Notes: generated from the letters alone by a model not told the origin. A DNA stretch of 64,000 bases from Flavobacteriaceae bacterium (GCA_013373635.1 JABXHN010000010.1:62001-126000); one strand, 5' to 3'. Counted from the stretch's first letter, positions 30,016 through 40,008 are shown. Translations and numbers: made by a program.

Positions 30016-32841
30016 TTACAAATTGTTGATGTAATCACTTAAACTCACTTCTTCATTCAGTCCAATTTTTTTTCTCAAACGATAACGCCTCATTTCAACG
30101 CTTTTAACACTGATGCCGAGCACTTGTGCGATGTCTTTAGAATTCATACCTCCTCTTATATAGGTCATGAGTAAAAAGTCCTGTCTAGAGATTGTTCCAT
30201 AGAATTGATTTTTAATTCGCTTCACAAAATCTTCATCGTAATCGGCTAAGGCTTTCTCAAAGCGATTCCAATCTTTTTTCTCTTTAATATTATTATTGAT
30301 GAATTCATGTAGACTGCTGAGGTCAATTTGATGCTTTTTTTCAACTTCATTGATTTTTTTACTTAACTGGTGTAACAACCGATTTTTTGATAGCAGGTGT
30401 TCTGTTGAAATGGTTAATTCTCTTTTCTTGGTTTTTAATTGATTTTCTAAATTTTTTTGATGGATTTTATTGATCCGTTCTTTTTCTTTGAGTTGTAGAA
30501 TATCCAATTTTTTTTGATTTTTCAACTTTAATTCAAGCTCTCTTTTTTTATAGGTTCTTCTTGTAAAATAAAACGCTAAAAACAAGGTTACGAGAATGAG
30601 AAGTGAAAACAGGATTTGAATAAATTCTTTAAGAAACCAAGGTTTATCAATAATAAAAGAGTACGAAGCGCTTATGTTCGATTTTTTTGAAACAGGATCG
30701 AATACGATCACTTGAAATTCATAGGCCCCCGGTTCTAAGTTTATAAATTCTAGCTCGGAACGCATTCGATCCATTGAATAAAGCGCACCATCGCGTAGTA
30801 ACTCAGTTTGAAACACCATTGGAGCATACTTGGCATACGAAGGTTTTTTTAAGTAAAATCGCATCGAGTTATTCTTGAAATTCTGTTTTGAATTATCAGG
30901 AATTAGTGGTTTTGTAACCCAGGAGTTTTGTATCAATTGTTGAACGTTATCAATGGTAGGAACCTCGAGTTGATCCCCGGTTAAATATTCTAGATCAAGG
31001 ATCACAAAACCATCAGATAAACCAATTAAATAACGTTCATCGGAAAGATGATTGATGTTTTCAAACCCCGAATTCCCTAAATTTTCGTAAACATATGGAG
31101 GTAATTCATATTCAAATGAAGTGTAGGTATTTTCAATAAACGTTCGTTGTATGCCATATATTGATTGTGCTTTAAAACCAATCAAATTCTTCGTTCCTCC
31201 CCTAATGAAGCCAGACGAAATTAAATCTTCTGGCTCCAATAGTTGAGTTAAAAGCGAATCTTTCCGAAACGCTTTTGACTTAAGATCGATGGTATATATT
31301 CCTTCAGAGGATTTATAATAGACCTGATCATCGAGTTGAAACAACGCGCTTTTCAAACCATTTTTTTCAATAGTCCATTGATTGGTTAACTGCGAAAAAT
31401 TGTTGTCAAACTCTAAAACGAAGACCCCAAGATACTCGTTGTTGATGTATACTTTTTCGTCTTTAACTTCTATAAATCGAGATGAGACCTTAAAGGTTTC
31501 TGGAGCAGTTTTGAGGATCGGATTACCATTTTGAAAATCATATACATAGATCCCTTCATAGGTACCCCCTATAAGGTGCTTCCCTTCTTTTTGAACACCC
31601 CAAAAACCCACATCTTCGGATAGCGTTCTGATGGTAGTTGGATCCTTAACTTGAAAAAGACCGCTATTGCTAGAGCAATACAAATCATTATCAATAAGAT
31701 CTAGTTTCCATATTTGTCCTTCGATTCCTTTGATTTTTTCAGGAGCTTCCAGTTCTGAATTTAAGTAGTAAAGTCCTTGATTGGTTCCGATATAAATAGT
31801 GTTATTCCACTCGATTGCGGTATAAACCGATCCGATATCTTTAGAGCTGTTTCGATGCTCTAAATGGGGACTGGAGATATTCACCAACGCAATTCCTCGA
31901 TCCATACCTGCCCATAGGTTGGAATTATGATCTTCAAATAAAGAAAGGATGGTATTGTTACCAAGCCCATTACTCCTTTTTAAGGCCCCATCTATCTTTA
32001 AGTTGTCATCCAACCAAACAATTCCATCTCCAATCGTCCCAAGTACGATGACCCCCGTTTTCATTTGATGAAGCGAATAGATGTTTTCCTTTGGTAAACG
32101 CAGGTTCTTTTGAGGAAGTATTAAGTTTTTTTCCCATTGGTACAAAGATCCGTTATTAGAAACCAAATAATTTCGCTGTTGCCAGCGTATGGTTCCTACA
32201 ATGGAGGACCAATTAATTTCAGATGAGAAATGATAGCTTTGCGAATCCTCAAAGATGTTGAGCAATCCTTTTTGCAAATCGATTAGGAAGGGCTTCCCTT
32301 CTAGCGTAACTAAACTATTATTATTAAAATCGCCATAGATTTGTTGATAGCTCTTCAATTTTGAATCAATGATCAGCGCTCTATTAAAGGACTGAAAAAC
32401 GAGATATCCTTTATATGCAACAATGTTCCAAAAGGATTCTCCATCAATAATTTCAATATTCATCTTTTGAGCTAATGACTCATATTCAAAAGTCCCATAT
32501 TCATTTTTGGTCCAAAGTCCAAACTCCATCAATCCTCCGCTGAGAATTTGGTCTTCCAATGCATATACCGTTCTGAAAATAGTAGGTTTTTCTATTTTCA
32601 AAACCTCCCATTGATGGCCATTGTAGCGCAGAAGTTGATCGTGATTGGCAAAAAACACGTCCCCCTCTTTATTTTGAGCAATGTTCCATATCTGATTTCC
32701 CCCTTTATACTCATTTGGATGAAAGTTCATCAAAGGTGGGGTTAGTTGGCCATAGGTTACTTTTATTGGAATTAAAAAAAGCCAAACAAGCGAACAAATA
32801 AGCGAAAAATAGGTTTTTTTAACCTCTACATTACCTCTCAT
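30016..32841 (-). CDS. Membrane-bound Y_Y_Y/beta-propeller sensor with C-terminal LuxR-type HTH
   Basis: Propeller-like repeats, Y_Y_Y-like segment, one TM (IQILFSLLILVTLFLAFYF), coiled coil, HTH SKDIAQVLGISVKSVEMRRYRLRKKI. Confidence 0.88.
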   Translation of the reverse strand: MRGNVEVKKTYFSLICSLVWLFLIPIKVTYGQLTPPLMNFHPNEYKGGNQIWNIAQNKEGDVFFANHDQLLRYNGHQWEVLKIEKPTIFRTVYALEDQILSGGLMEFGLWTKNEYGTFEYESLAQKMNIEIIDGESFWNIVAYKGYLVFQSFNRALIIDSKLKSYQQIYGDFNNNSLVTLEGKPFLIDLQKGLLNIFEDSQSYHFSSEINWSSIVGTIRWQQRNYLVSNNGSLYQWEKNLILPQKNLRLPKENIYSLHQMKTGVIVLGTIGDGIVWLDDNLKIDGALKRSNGLGNNTILSLFEDHNSNLWAGMDRGIALVNISSPHLEHRNSSKDIGSVYTAIEWNNTIYIGTNQGLYYLNSELEAPEKIKGIEGQIWKLDLIDNDLYCSSNSGLFQVKDPTTIRTLSEDVGFWGVQKEGKHLIGGTYEGIYVYDFQNGNPILKTAPETFKVSSRFIEVKDEKVYINNEYLGVFVLEFDNNFSQLTNQWTIEKNGLKSALFQLDDQVYYKSSEGIYTIDLKSKAFRKDSLLTQLLEPEDLISSGFIRGGTKNLIGFKAQSIYGIQRTFIENTYTSFEYELPPYVYENLGNSGFENINHLSDERYLIGLSDGFVILDLEYLTGDQLEVPTIDNVQQLIQNSWVTKPLIPDNSKQNFKNNSMRFYLKKPSYAKYAPMVFQTELLRDGALYSMDRMRSELEFINLEPGAYEFQVIVFDPVSKKSNISASYSFIIDKPWFLKEFIQILFSLLILVTLFLAFYFTRRTYKKRELELKLKNQKKLDILQLKEKERINKIHQKNLENQLKTKKRELTISTEHLLSKNRLLHQLSKKINEVEKKHQIDLSSLHEFINNNIKEKKDWNRFEKALADYDEDFVKRIKNQFYGTISRQDFLLMTYIRGGMNSKDIAQVLGISVKSVEMRRYRLRKKIGLNEEVSLSDYINNL

Positions 32842-33000
32842 AGTTAATTTTTATACCTACAAAGTAAGTGAATTAATTTATTGTAAATGAATATTTTATA
32901 AGTTATTTAACCGATGGTAGTAATGATGTAGTGTTCAAATTTATAGAAATACACGAATCCCGTTATAATTTAGTGGAATTAACAAACAATTCAATTTAAA

Positions 33001-34653
33001 ATGAAAGCAACAATTTCGAATTCAAGTAAAATTTTGACAATGATGGCGCTCAGTTCGCTATTGTTCATTAACTGTACTAAAGAGACTCAACCCGAACCAG
33101 AACCAGAACCAGATCCAGATCCAGTTTCTGTTGTAGAAGGATGTGATACGTTTACAGAGCAAGATCCAAGTTTAAACACTGCAGCAATTGATTTTGAGTG
33201 CACAGGAAATGCTTTTTTAGAAGAAGATGCACTCTCAGCTGACAATTTAGACGGTAACTGGGGACGATTTGGCGGTCCAGATGGGCAAGCTTATTTAAAG
33301 CTTAATTATATTGACAATCCTAACGCCTCTGGAATTAATACCTCAACTAAGGTTTTATCGATTACTGAAAATGCAGGGATCGAACCTTGGGCAGGTTTTT
33401 TCTTTAACTTAAATGAAAAAGTAAACTTTCCTTCAGGACAAGAAGCTATTGCGATTGATGTTCATTCAGCAGCTCCAGGACAAGATGTTTTATTCAAAAT
33501 GGAGGACAGCACTAACTCTGATGTATTTAAAGAGTCACGTGTCGTTACCACAGCTGAAGGAGCATGGGAAACACTAACCTACAACTTTACAGCTGAGGAT
33601 TCAGGTAAGTACGACCGTATTGTCATCATTGCCAATATTGTGAAAACGAACGATGCTGAGGCTGTTTATTATATGGATAACATTCGTTTTACGACTCCAG
33701 AGGAGGTTACCGAGAACGGTTCAGCTCCAACAGCAGAAGCAGCAGCTCCTACTAAAGACGCATCAGAAGTAATGTCAATATTTAGTGATGCCTACACAGA
33801 TGTTGAGGGAACGAATTTTAATCCCAACTGGGGTCAAGCAACCGTAGCTACTATTGAAGAAATCGCTACAGATAAAAATGTCCTAAAATACGAAGGAATC
33901 AATTATCAAGGAACAGAATTTGCGTCGGCTTTAGATGCTTCTGCATACCAGTTTATACATCTTGATTATTGGACTGCTGATTCCACAGCACTTAATTTCT
34001 TTTTAATTAGTACAGGACCAGCTGAAACAGCTAAGGCTCTTGATGTAACTACAAAAGAGCAATGGATTTCTGTTGATATTCCGTTAAGTGATTTTTCAGG
34101 GGTTGATCTTGCTGACATCATTCAGTTTAAAGTTGATGGAAATGGAACGGTATTCTTTGATAATATCTATTTCCACACTCCTGCTGATGCTGCAACAGAA
34201 CCAACATCGGCAGCTCCAGCTCCAACAGCAGCAGAAGGAGTAATGTCAATCTTTAGTGATTCATACACGGATGTTGAGGGGACTAATTTTAACCCAGACT
34301 GGGGACAAGCAACAGCATCTACTATTGTTGAGATCGCAACGGATAACAGTGCAATTAAATATCAAGGCTTAAACTATCAAGGAACTCAATTTGCGTCTGC
34401 TTTAAACGTGAGCGCTTACCAATACATCCACATTGACTATTGGACAGCAGATTCAACGGCTCTCAATTTCTTTTTGATCAGTACAGGTCCACAGGAAACT
34501 GCAAAAGCATTGGATGTTTCAACCAAAGGAGAATGGGTTTCAGTAGACATTCCTTTAAGTGATTTTACAGGCGTAGATTTAGCAGATGTAATTCAATTTA
34601 AGGTTGACGGAAACGGAACGGTTTTCTTTGACAACATTTATTTTCACAACTAA
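33001..34653 (+). CDS. Multimodular surface lipoprotein, putative beta-glucan-binding protein
   Basis: Lipobox (LLFINC), P-E-P-D linker, one ~200-aa module shared with the 36385 GH16, then two near-identical ~136-aa modules; no catalytic motif seen. Confidence 0.75.
   Translation: MKATISNSSKILTMMALSSLLFINCTKETQPEPEPEPDPDPVSVVEGCDTFTEQDPSLNTAAIDFECTGNAFLEEDALSADNLDGNWGRFGGPDGQAYLKLNYIDNPNASGINTSTKVLSITENAGIEPWAGFFFNLNEKVNFPSGQEAIAIDVHSAAPGQDVLFKMEDSTNSDVFKESRVVTTAEGAWETLTYNFTAEDSGKYDRIVIIANIVKTNDAEAVYYMDNIRFTTPEEVTENGSAPTAEAAAPTKDASEVMSIFSDAYTDVEGTNFNPNWGQATVATIEEIATDKNVLKYEGINYQGTEFASALDASAYQFIHLDYWTADSTALNFFLISTGPAETAKALDVTTKEQWISVDIPLSDFSGVDLADIIQFKVDGNGTVFFDNIYFHTPADAATEPTSAAPAPTAAEGVMSIFSDSYTDVEGTNFNPDWGQATASTIVEIATDNSAIKYQGLNYQGTQFASALNVSAYQYIHIDYWTADSTALNFFLISTGPQETAKALDVSTKGEWVSVDIPLSDFTGVDLADVIQFKVDGNGTVFFDNIYFHN
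33769..34176 (+). repeat. Intragenic module copy 1
   Basis: VMSIFSDAYTDVEGTNFNPNWGQAT...NGTVFFDNIYFH, roughly 80% identical at protein level to copy 2. Confidence 0.9.
34240..34650 (+). repeat. Intragenic module copy 2
   Basis: VMSIFSDSYTDVEGTNFNPDWGQAT...NGTVFFDNIYFHN. Confidence 0.9.
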
Positions 34654-34696
34654 TATCTAATTTAGAGCACAAAAGAGATTAATTTAATATTTTTAT

Positions 34697-35542
34697 TTGA
34701 TGAAACAGATACGATTATATTCACTTTTGTGCTCTTTCTTTTTTCTTTTTGGTTGCGAAAAAGAGCCGACAACAGATCCAGACCCTAGCTCCAAGGAGGA
34801 GCCAGGACTTACGTTGACTGAACAAGACAAGATAGGGCTGGTATGGTCTGAAGAATTTGAGGGGAGCACTCTTAATTCTCAGCTTTGGAGTTATGATTTA
34901 GGAGATGGTTCTGCTTATGGAATCCCAGGTTGGGGAAATCAAGAAGAACAATCCTACACTTCAAATTCCAAGAACATCAAGTTGGAAAACGGATATCTTA
35001 AGATTACCGCCCGAAAAGAAAATATCGATAACAAAAGCTACTCCTCTGCTCGAATAAAAAGTCAAAATAAATTTGATTTTAAGCACGGTAGGTTAAAAGT
35101 TCGCGCTAAGTTTCCTCAATCCAAAGGAACTTGGCCTGCTATTTGGCTTATGGGTCAAAACATCGATCAGGTGGGATGGCCTAGTTGTGGAGAAATTGAC
35201 TTAGTAGAACAAAACGGTCAAGAAAAAAATAAAATACTGGGTACGGTTCACTGGTTGAACTCAACGGACAATTCAAATGCCAAATACGGTACTGATCTAG
35301 TTTCGAATAGTATTGGCGATTCATTTAAAGAGTACATTCTCATTTGGGATACGAATTCCATCAAAATGTATGTTGAAAGCGTGAAGTATTTTGATATGAG
35401 TATCAATTCAAGTATGCCTTTTGACCAACCATTTTTTTTATTGTTAAACTTAGCCATGGGAGGGAGCTTAGGAGGCACCATTGATTCTAACTTTAGCAGT
35501 GATACCTTTACCATTGATTATATCAGACTTTATGAAAATTAA
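34697..35542 (+). CDS. GH16 family glycoside hydrolase (laminarinase-type), lipoprotein
   Basis: CGEIDLVEQNG catalytic ExDxxE motif; AKFPQSKGTWPAIWLMG; lipobox LFGC. Confidence 0.92.
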   Translation: MMKQIRLYSLLCSFFFLFGCEKEPTTDPDPSSKEEPGLTLTEQDKIGLVWSEEFEGSTLNSQLWSYDLGDGSAYGIPGWGNQEEQSYTSNSKNIKLENGYLKITARKENIDNKSYSSARIKSQNKFDFKHGRLKVRAKFPQSKGTWPAIWLMGQNIDQVGWPSCGEIDLVEQNGQEKNKILGTVHWLNSTDNSNAKYGTDLVSNSIGDSFKEYILIWDTNSIKMYVESVKYFDMSINSSMPFDQPFFLLLNLAMGGSLGGTIDSNFSSDTFTIDYIRLYEN

Positions 35543-36332
35543 CATTTTAATTGCAGCGGCACTCACGCTTATTTTAGCGAGTTGTGCGGAGACTGCAACG
35601 CAAGAAAAGACATACCAACTTGTTTGGGCAGATGAATTTGAAACAGAAGGCGTATTGGACGCTCAAAAGTGGTTTTTAGAGACAGTTGCTCCAGAAAACG
35701 GAAGTTGGTACAACAATGAATTGCAACATTATACCGATCGAGAGGACAATGCTTATATCAGCGAAGGAACCTTAAAAATTGTTGCTAAGAAAGAAGAATT
35801 TACATCTACGGGAACTACGAAGCAATATACTTCGGCGCGTTTAAACTCAAAATTTCAATTTACTTACGGAAAGGTGGAGGTTCGTGCAAAACTTCCAAGA
35901 ACACAAGGAACGTGGCCTGCAATATGGGCTTTAGGCGCCAACATCAATGAAGTGCCTTGGCCAAAATGTGGTGAGATTGACATCATGGAACAACTCTTTG
36001 AGGATCATTTAATGGTGCAATCAGCGGTTCATGTTCAAGGGCGTTATGGAGATCATCCTGCTCTGAAACAGATCAATGTTTCTGATGTGACCGAAAACTT
36101 TCATATTTACGGAATGATTTGGGATGAAGAAAAGATTGATTTTACCGTTGATGGAAACGTGTTTTTTACATACAATCCAGAAGATCGTTCAGAGGATTTT
36201 TGGCCCTTCAACAAAGACCAATTTTTACTCTTAAATGTTGCCGTTGGAGGAAGTTTAGGAGGAGAAGTGAGCCCAGAATTTGAACAAGATCAAATGGAGG
36301 TAGATTACGTAAGGGTCTACCAAAAGAATTAA
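35532..36332 (+). CDS. GH16 family glycoside hydrolase (laminarinase-type), lipoprotein
   Basis: CGEIDIMEQ; start at MKINILIAAALTLILASC, overlapping the previous gene by 11 nt. Confidence 0.92.
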   Translation: MKINILIAAALTLILASCAETATQEKTYQLVWADEFETEGVLDAQKWFLETVAPENGSWYNNELQHYTDREDNAYISEGTLKIVAKKEEFTSTGTTKQYTSARLNSKFQFTYGKVEVRAKLPRTQGTWPAIWALGANINEVPWPKCGEIDIMEQLFEDHLMVQSAVHVQGRYGDHPALKQINVSDVTENFHIYGMIWDEEKIDFTVDGNVFFTYNPEDRSEDFWPFNKDQFLLLNVAVGGSLGGEVSPEFEQDQMEVDYVRVYQKN

Positions 36333-36343
36333 ACGATCACCAT

Positions 36344-36367
36344 AAAGCTCCTTCAGGAGCTTTTTTT
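36344..36367 (+). terminator. Intrinsic terminator
   Basis: AAAGCTCC-TTCA-GGAGCTTT hairpin plus T-run, between second and third GH16 genes. Confidence 0.85.
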
Positions 36368-36384
36368 ATTTTAAATTAAAATCC

Positions 36385-37800
36385 ATGAAACGACAACAGT
36401 TTGCAATTCTAATTATAATCGGTTTTCACTTTGTTTCCTGTACCAAAGAACGCAATAATCCGATTGAAGCGACCCTTGTGGAGGGCTGTAAGACTTTTGA
36501 ACAATTGCAACCGAATCTCAATTCATCGGGTATCGATTTTGAATGCCATGGTAACGCATTCTTAGATCTTGATCAACGCAATGATTCGAATCCAAATGGA
36601 ACTTGGGGCTTTTTTGGAGGAACTGTTAACCTCCATTATCAAGACAATCCATTCGTAGATCAAACCAATGCTTCATCCAAAGTTCTGGCCGTTGTAGAGG
36701 ATTCTTCTAACATGCCTTGGTCTGGTTTCTTTTTTGACTTAGAAGCTCCTGTTCAATTTCAAGGAGACTTGACCGCTATTGCTCTTGAGGTGTTTTCCAT
36801 TGTGCCAGGACAATCCGTATTGTTAAAACTCGAAAACAGCAACAATCCGAGTCAATTTAAAGAATTGGTTCAAGTCACTACCTCTGAAAATCAGTGGGAA
36901 CGTTTGACCTATCATTTTTCAGTAGCAGATTCCAATCAATTTGATCGTTTGGTGTTGATTATGAATTCTACCTTTCAAAACACTGAGCAAATGACCTATT
37001 ACTTGGACTCAATCACATTGACCGAACCTAAAGAAGTTCCTGTTGCAACTCCAAGTTTTACCAACCTAGTTTGGAGTGATGAATTTGATTATCAGGGAAG
37101 ACCAGACGAAACCAAATGGCACCATCAAACCTTTGCTCCTAATAACGGCAGTTGGTTCAATGGAGAATTACAACATTATGTCAATAGCGAAGAAAACACC
37201 TATGTAAGTGATGGAACGTTGAAGGTAAAAGCGATTAAAGAGTCTTATACAACTCAAAGCTCTACAAAGGATTATACTTCAGCCAGGCTTAACTCAAAAT
37301 TTAGCATGACCTATGGAAAAATTGAAGTTCGCGCTAAACTTCCATCAGGAGCAGGTACCTGGCCGGCAATTTGGACTCTGGGTGCCAATATTGATGAACC
37401 TGGAAATTTTTATGGAGATTCTCAGGGAAGTGTCGGTTGGCCACTATGTGGTGAAATAGATATCATGGAACAAAACGGTTGGGATAAAACTCAGGTTTAC
37501 GGACATTTTCATTGGGGAAACACCGCAACTGCAGCTTATGAGAATTATGGAAAGATAGCAACTGTAGCCAATACGAGCACAGAATTTCATGTGTATTCAT
37601 TGGTTTGGACCGAAACAGAATTGCAAATATTCATCGATGATGCCTTAAATGTGGTCCTAGATAATACAGCACTCAACCCCTATGACAATCCGCATTATTT
37701 ACTTTTAAACATCGCTGTAGGAGGGAACTTAGGAGGCACTGTTCCCGCGAACTTTAGTCAGGAAGTGATGGAAGTTGACTATGTGCGATTTTATCAGTAA
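36385..37800 (+). CDS. GH16 family glycoside hydrolase with N-terminal carbohydrate-binding-like module, lipoprotein
   Basis: CGEIDIMEQNGW catalytic motif; N-terminal VEGCKTFEQLQPNLNSSGIDFECHGNAFL homologous to the 33001 lipoprotein. Confidence 0.92.
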   Translation: MKRQQFAILIIIGFHFVSCTKERNNPIEATLVEGCKTFEQLQPNLNSSGIDFECHGNAFLDLDQRNDSNPNGTWGFFGGTVNLHYQDNPFVDQTNASSKVLAVVEDSSNMPWSGFFFDLEAPVQFQGDLTAIALEVFSIVPGQSVLLKLENSNNPSQFKELVQVTTSENQWERLTYHFSVADSNQFDRLVLIMNSTFQNTEQMTYYLDSITLTEPKEVPVATPSFTNLVWSDEFDYQGRPDETKWHHQTFAPNNGSWFNGELQHYVNSEENTYVSDGTLKVKAIKESYTTQSSTKDYTSARLNSKFSMTYGKIEVRAKLPSGAGTWPAIWTLGANIDEPGNFYGDSQGSVGWPLCGEIDIMEQNGWDKTQVYGHFHWGNTATAAYENYGKIATVANTSTEFHVYSLVWTETELQIFIDDALNVVLDNTALNPYDNPHYLLLNIAVGGNLGGTVPANFSQEVMEVDYVRFYQ

Positions 37801-37805
37801 CATGC

Positions 37806-39098
37806 TTACAGGTAGTTCTCAATATAATTCGCATCAAACAGCAAATAGCCAGAATCAGACGAAAGCTGCAGGTAAGTCTGCAGATGATCCTGTTGTTTTT
37901 TTCCCTCAAACAATTGGTATCCCAAAACCGAATAGAATAGCATAAATTGTTCTTTCCACGAGCTATTCCCAAGTAAATTCAATTGAAGGGATCCAAATAA
38001 TGCATTGGCGATTTTTGTATTGTCTTGATAAAGGGAGCAAAAGGCGTCTGCTAGGGTATACAAAAATCGTTCAGCGTCTGTATGAAAGTGGTTGCTTTCA
38101 TAGAGCGCTTCATAATAATCTTTGATTAAATGACTCAAGGTGTCAAGTCGTCTGATCAAAAGAAGAGCTAAAACAACTTCAAACATAAAATAGGGGATGC
38201 TTTCACGATTCTTGTGGCAAAAAGAATGGATGGAAACCAACTGCAGATCATACCCGTGGAGGTCGTTGTGGTGATATGCATACAGTAGTTGATAGCCCCA
38301 ATAACGACCGATTAAAGGAACCGGGTAGTGCATCAATTGTTGTTCATCCCAGTCGATTTTTTTAATTGACTTTAAATTGTAATAGGATTTTAATTCCAAA
38401 ATAAGGGTTAAAAACAATTGTTCACTGGGGCGCTTACTAATTTTCTTGATACGCTCCAGTATGGCCCCGTAATTGCTGTTGAGCTCGTGCGATTTGATGT
38501 AGTTGTAAACGATGTAATCTCTAAACAGTTCTTGTTTGAGAAGGGCCTTCAATAAAGCTGGTCGAGGCGAGGCATGCTCTATCGTATTGTAAATTAGAAA
38601 TGCAGTTTTAAAAACGATGCTATTGACGTGATCAGGTTCTTGAAACAAAATCAAATCTCTATTTTCAAACAGTGCATTTAGAAAGGATTTTTGTTCTTCT
38701 AAATAGGCGTATTCAAAAAGTCTCGAAAACAGTACTGGAAAATCTTTGTTCTTATAGAGTTGATTTAAATAGGCAATATGTTCTTGTTTTAAAACGGGGC
38801 TTTTTTTGATTTCGATGAGTCTTAATTCGTCAATCCAACCTTTGCTATCAATTCGGTATTGGTTGTAACTAGAAAATGATGAAAACCCTAGAAAGTTTGA
38901 AAGCGTATCTAAAGTAGCTTTTTGAGGGGTTCTCGAGGGAATTAATCCGAAAAATCTACGAATCGTACTCAAGCTAACAGAGTGATCTACTTTTGATTGA
39001 AGCTCATCAGTGAGCATTCCAGCTTCTTTGGTTGTTGTGATCTTATACCCAATTTTATGTTGAAGATCCAAACGCAATTGTTGAATGGAATCCGTCAT
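37806..39098 (-). CDS. Hypothetical protein with Bacteroidota-type HTH-like N-terminus
   Basis: KVDHSVSLSTIRRFFGLIPSRTPQKATLDTLSNFLGFSSFSSYNQYRI; remainder alpha-helical. Confidence 0.65.
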   Translation of the reverse strand: MTDSIQQLRLDLQHKIGYKITTTKEAGMLTDELQSKVDHSVSLSTIRRFFGLIPSRTPQKATLDTLSNFLGFSSFSSYNQYRIDSKGWIDELRLIEIKKSPVLKQEHIAYLNQLYKNKDFPVLFSRLFEYAYLEEQKSFLNALFENRDLILFQEPDHVNSIVFKTAFLIYNTIEHASPRPALLKALLKQELFRDYIVYNYIKSHELNSNYGAILERIKKISKRPSEQLFLTLILELKSYYNLKSIKKIDWDEQQLMHYPVPLIGRYWGYQLLYAYHHNDLHGYDLQLVSIHSFCHKNRESIPYFMFEVVLALLLIRRLDTLSHLIKDYYEALYESNHFHTDAERFLYTLADAFCSLYQDNTKIANALFGSLQLNLLGNSSWKEQFMLFYSVLGYQLFEGKKQQDHLQTYLQLSSDSGYLLFDANYIENYL

Positions 39099-39943
39099 AA
39101 TCCTAAAAAATAATACCCAATAAGCATGATTATAAATGCTAAGTAGGTGGTAAATTGATGTCGTTCTTTAGCCAAAACCATGGCTAAAACCACCGATAAT
39201 ACGGGGCCTAACAATCCAAATAGCTTTTCATAAAAGGGATTGGTTAACTGTAAGCCCTGTAAATTACTCAGTTGCGCTATGCTGATTGGAAGTGCGATTA
39301 AAAAGTATTCGTACCATTGAACAGGCTGTTTTACAAAAGAAGTTTTTTCTTTTTTAAGAAAAAGTAATAAGCTTGAGAACAGCAGTACGGTGAGCTCTTG
39401 ATAAAACGCAATATCCACAGCGCTAAAAACAGACAAGTATTCGTATTGCTGAAGGACCAAAACAATAAAGAATAGTTGGGCTACCATAAAGTAGAGGTGG
39501 GATTTGTAAGTACTCGAATTCTTTAGGTGTGTTTTTAATTGATGATAGATAAAGAATCCAAAGCCAAAACCAATGCACAGCAGTGAGGGAATAAAAGAAC
39601 TCAGTGTGATGTAATTGTTGAAATTGCTAATGAGGCCAACAACCGTAGTGGTAAGTAAAATGTAGATACAAAATTGGACAATGCTGCCCTGTTGAAACCC
39701 TTTCACCAAAAAATAAAGCCCCATGAACCCAATACTTGAAACCCCTAATAGTTTGAGACTGTTAGTACCCTCCAAGACCAAACCAAGATCTTTTGAGTAG
39801 AATACAAAAAGCAACCCAACGAATATCGATGTATAAATTGATCGATTTTGAATAAGCGCCAAAGGGCCACTCTTTTTAGAGTAGATGGACCATAAAAAGT
39901 CGTTAATAGAATAAAATAGAGTTGCAATAAGTAGATAGGCCAT
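39095..39943 (-). CDS. EamA/DMT-like multi-TM transporter
   Basis: About ten hydrophobic segments, FYEKLFGLLGPVLSVVLAMVLAKERH; start at MAYLLIATLFYSIND; overlaps 37806-39098 by 4 nt. Confidence 0.65.
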   Translation of the reverse strand: MAYLLIATLFYSINDFLWSIYSKKSGPLALIQNRSIYTSIFVGLLFVFYSKDLGLVLEGTNSLKLLGVSSIGFMGLYFLVKGFQQGSIVQFCIYILLTTTVVGLISNFNNYITLSSFIPSLLCIGFGFGFFIYHQLKTHLKNSSTYKSHLYFMVAQLFFIVLVLQQYEYLSVFSAVDIAFYQELTVLLFSSLLLFLKKEKTSFVKQPVQWYEYFLIALPISIAQLSNLQGLQLTNPFYEKLFGLLGPVLSVVLAMVLAKERHQFTTYLAFIIMLIGYYFLGL

Positions 39944-40008
39944 TCGTAAATTTAAAAAAAATGAACAAACAATGAACACAGATCGTTCTTTTTTTAAGCA
40001 ATTTTACA

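Noticed and set aside
33087-33123. GAACCAGAACCAGAACCAGATCCAGATCCA direct repeat as a CRISPR-like or regulatory repeat
   Set aside because: In-frame low-complexity linker (PEPEPEPDPDP) after a lipobox; no spacers
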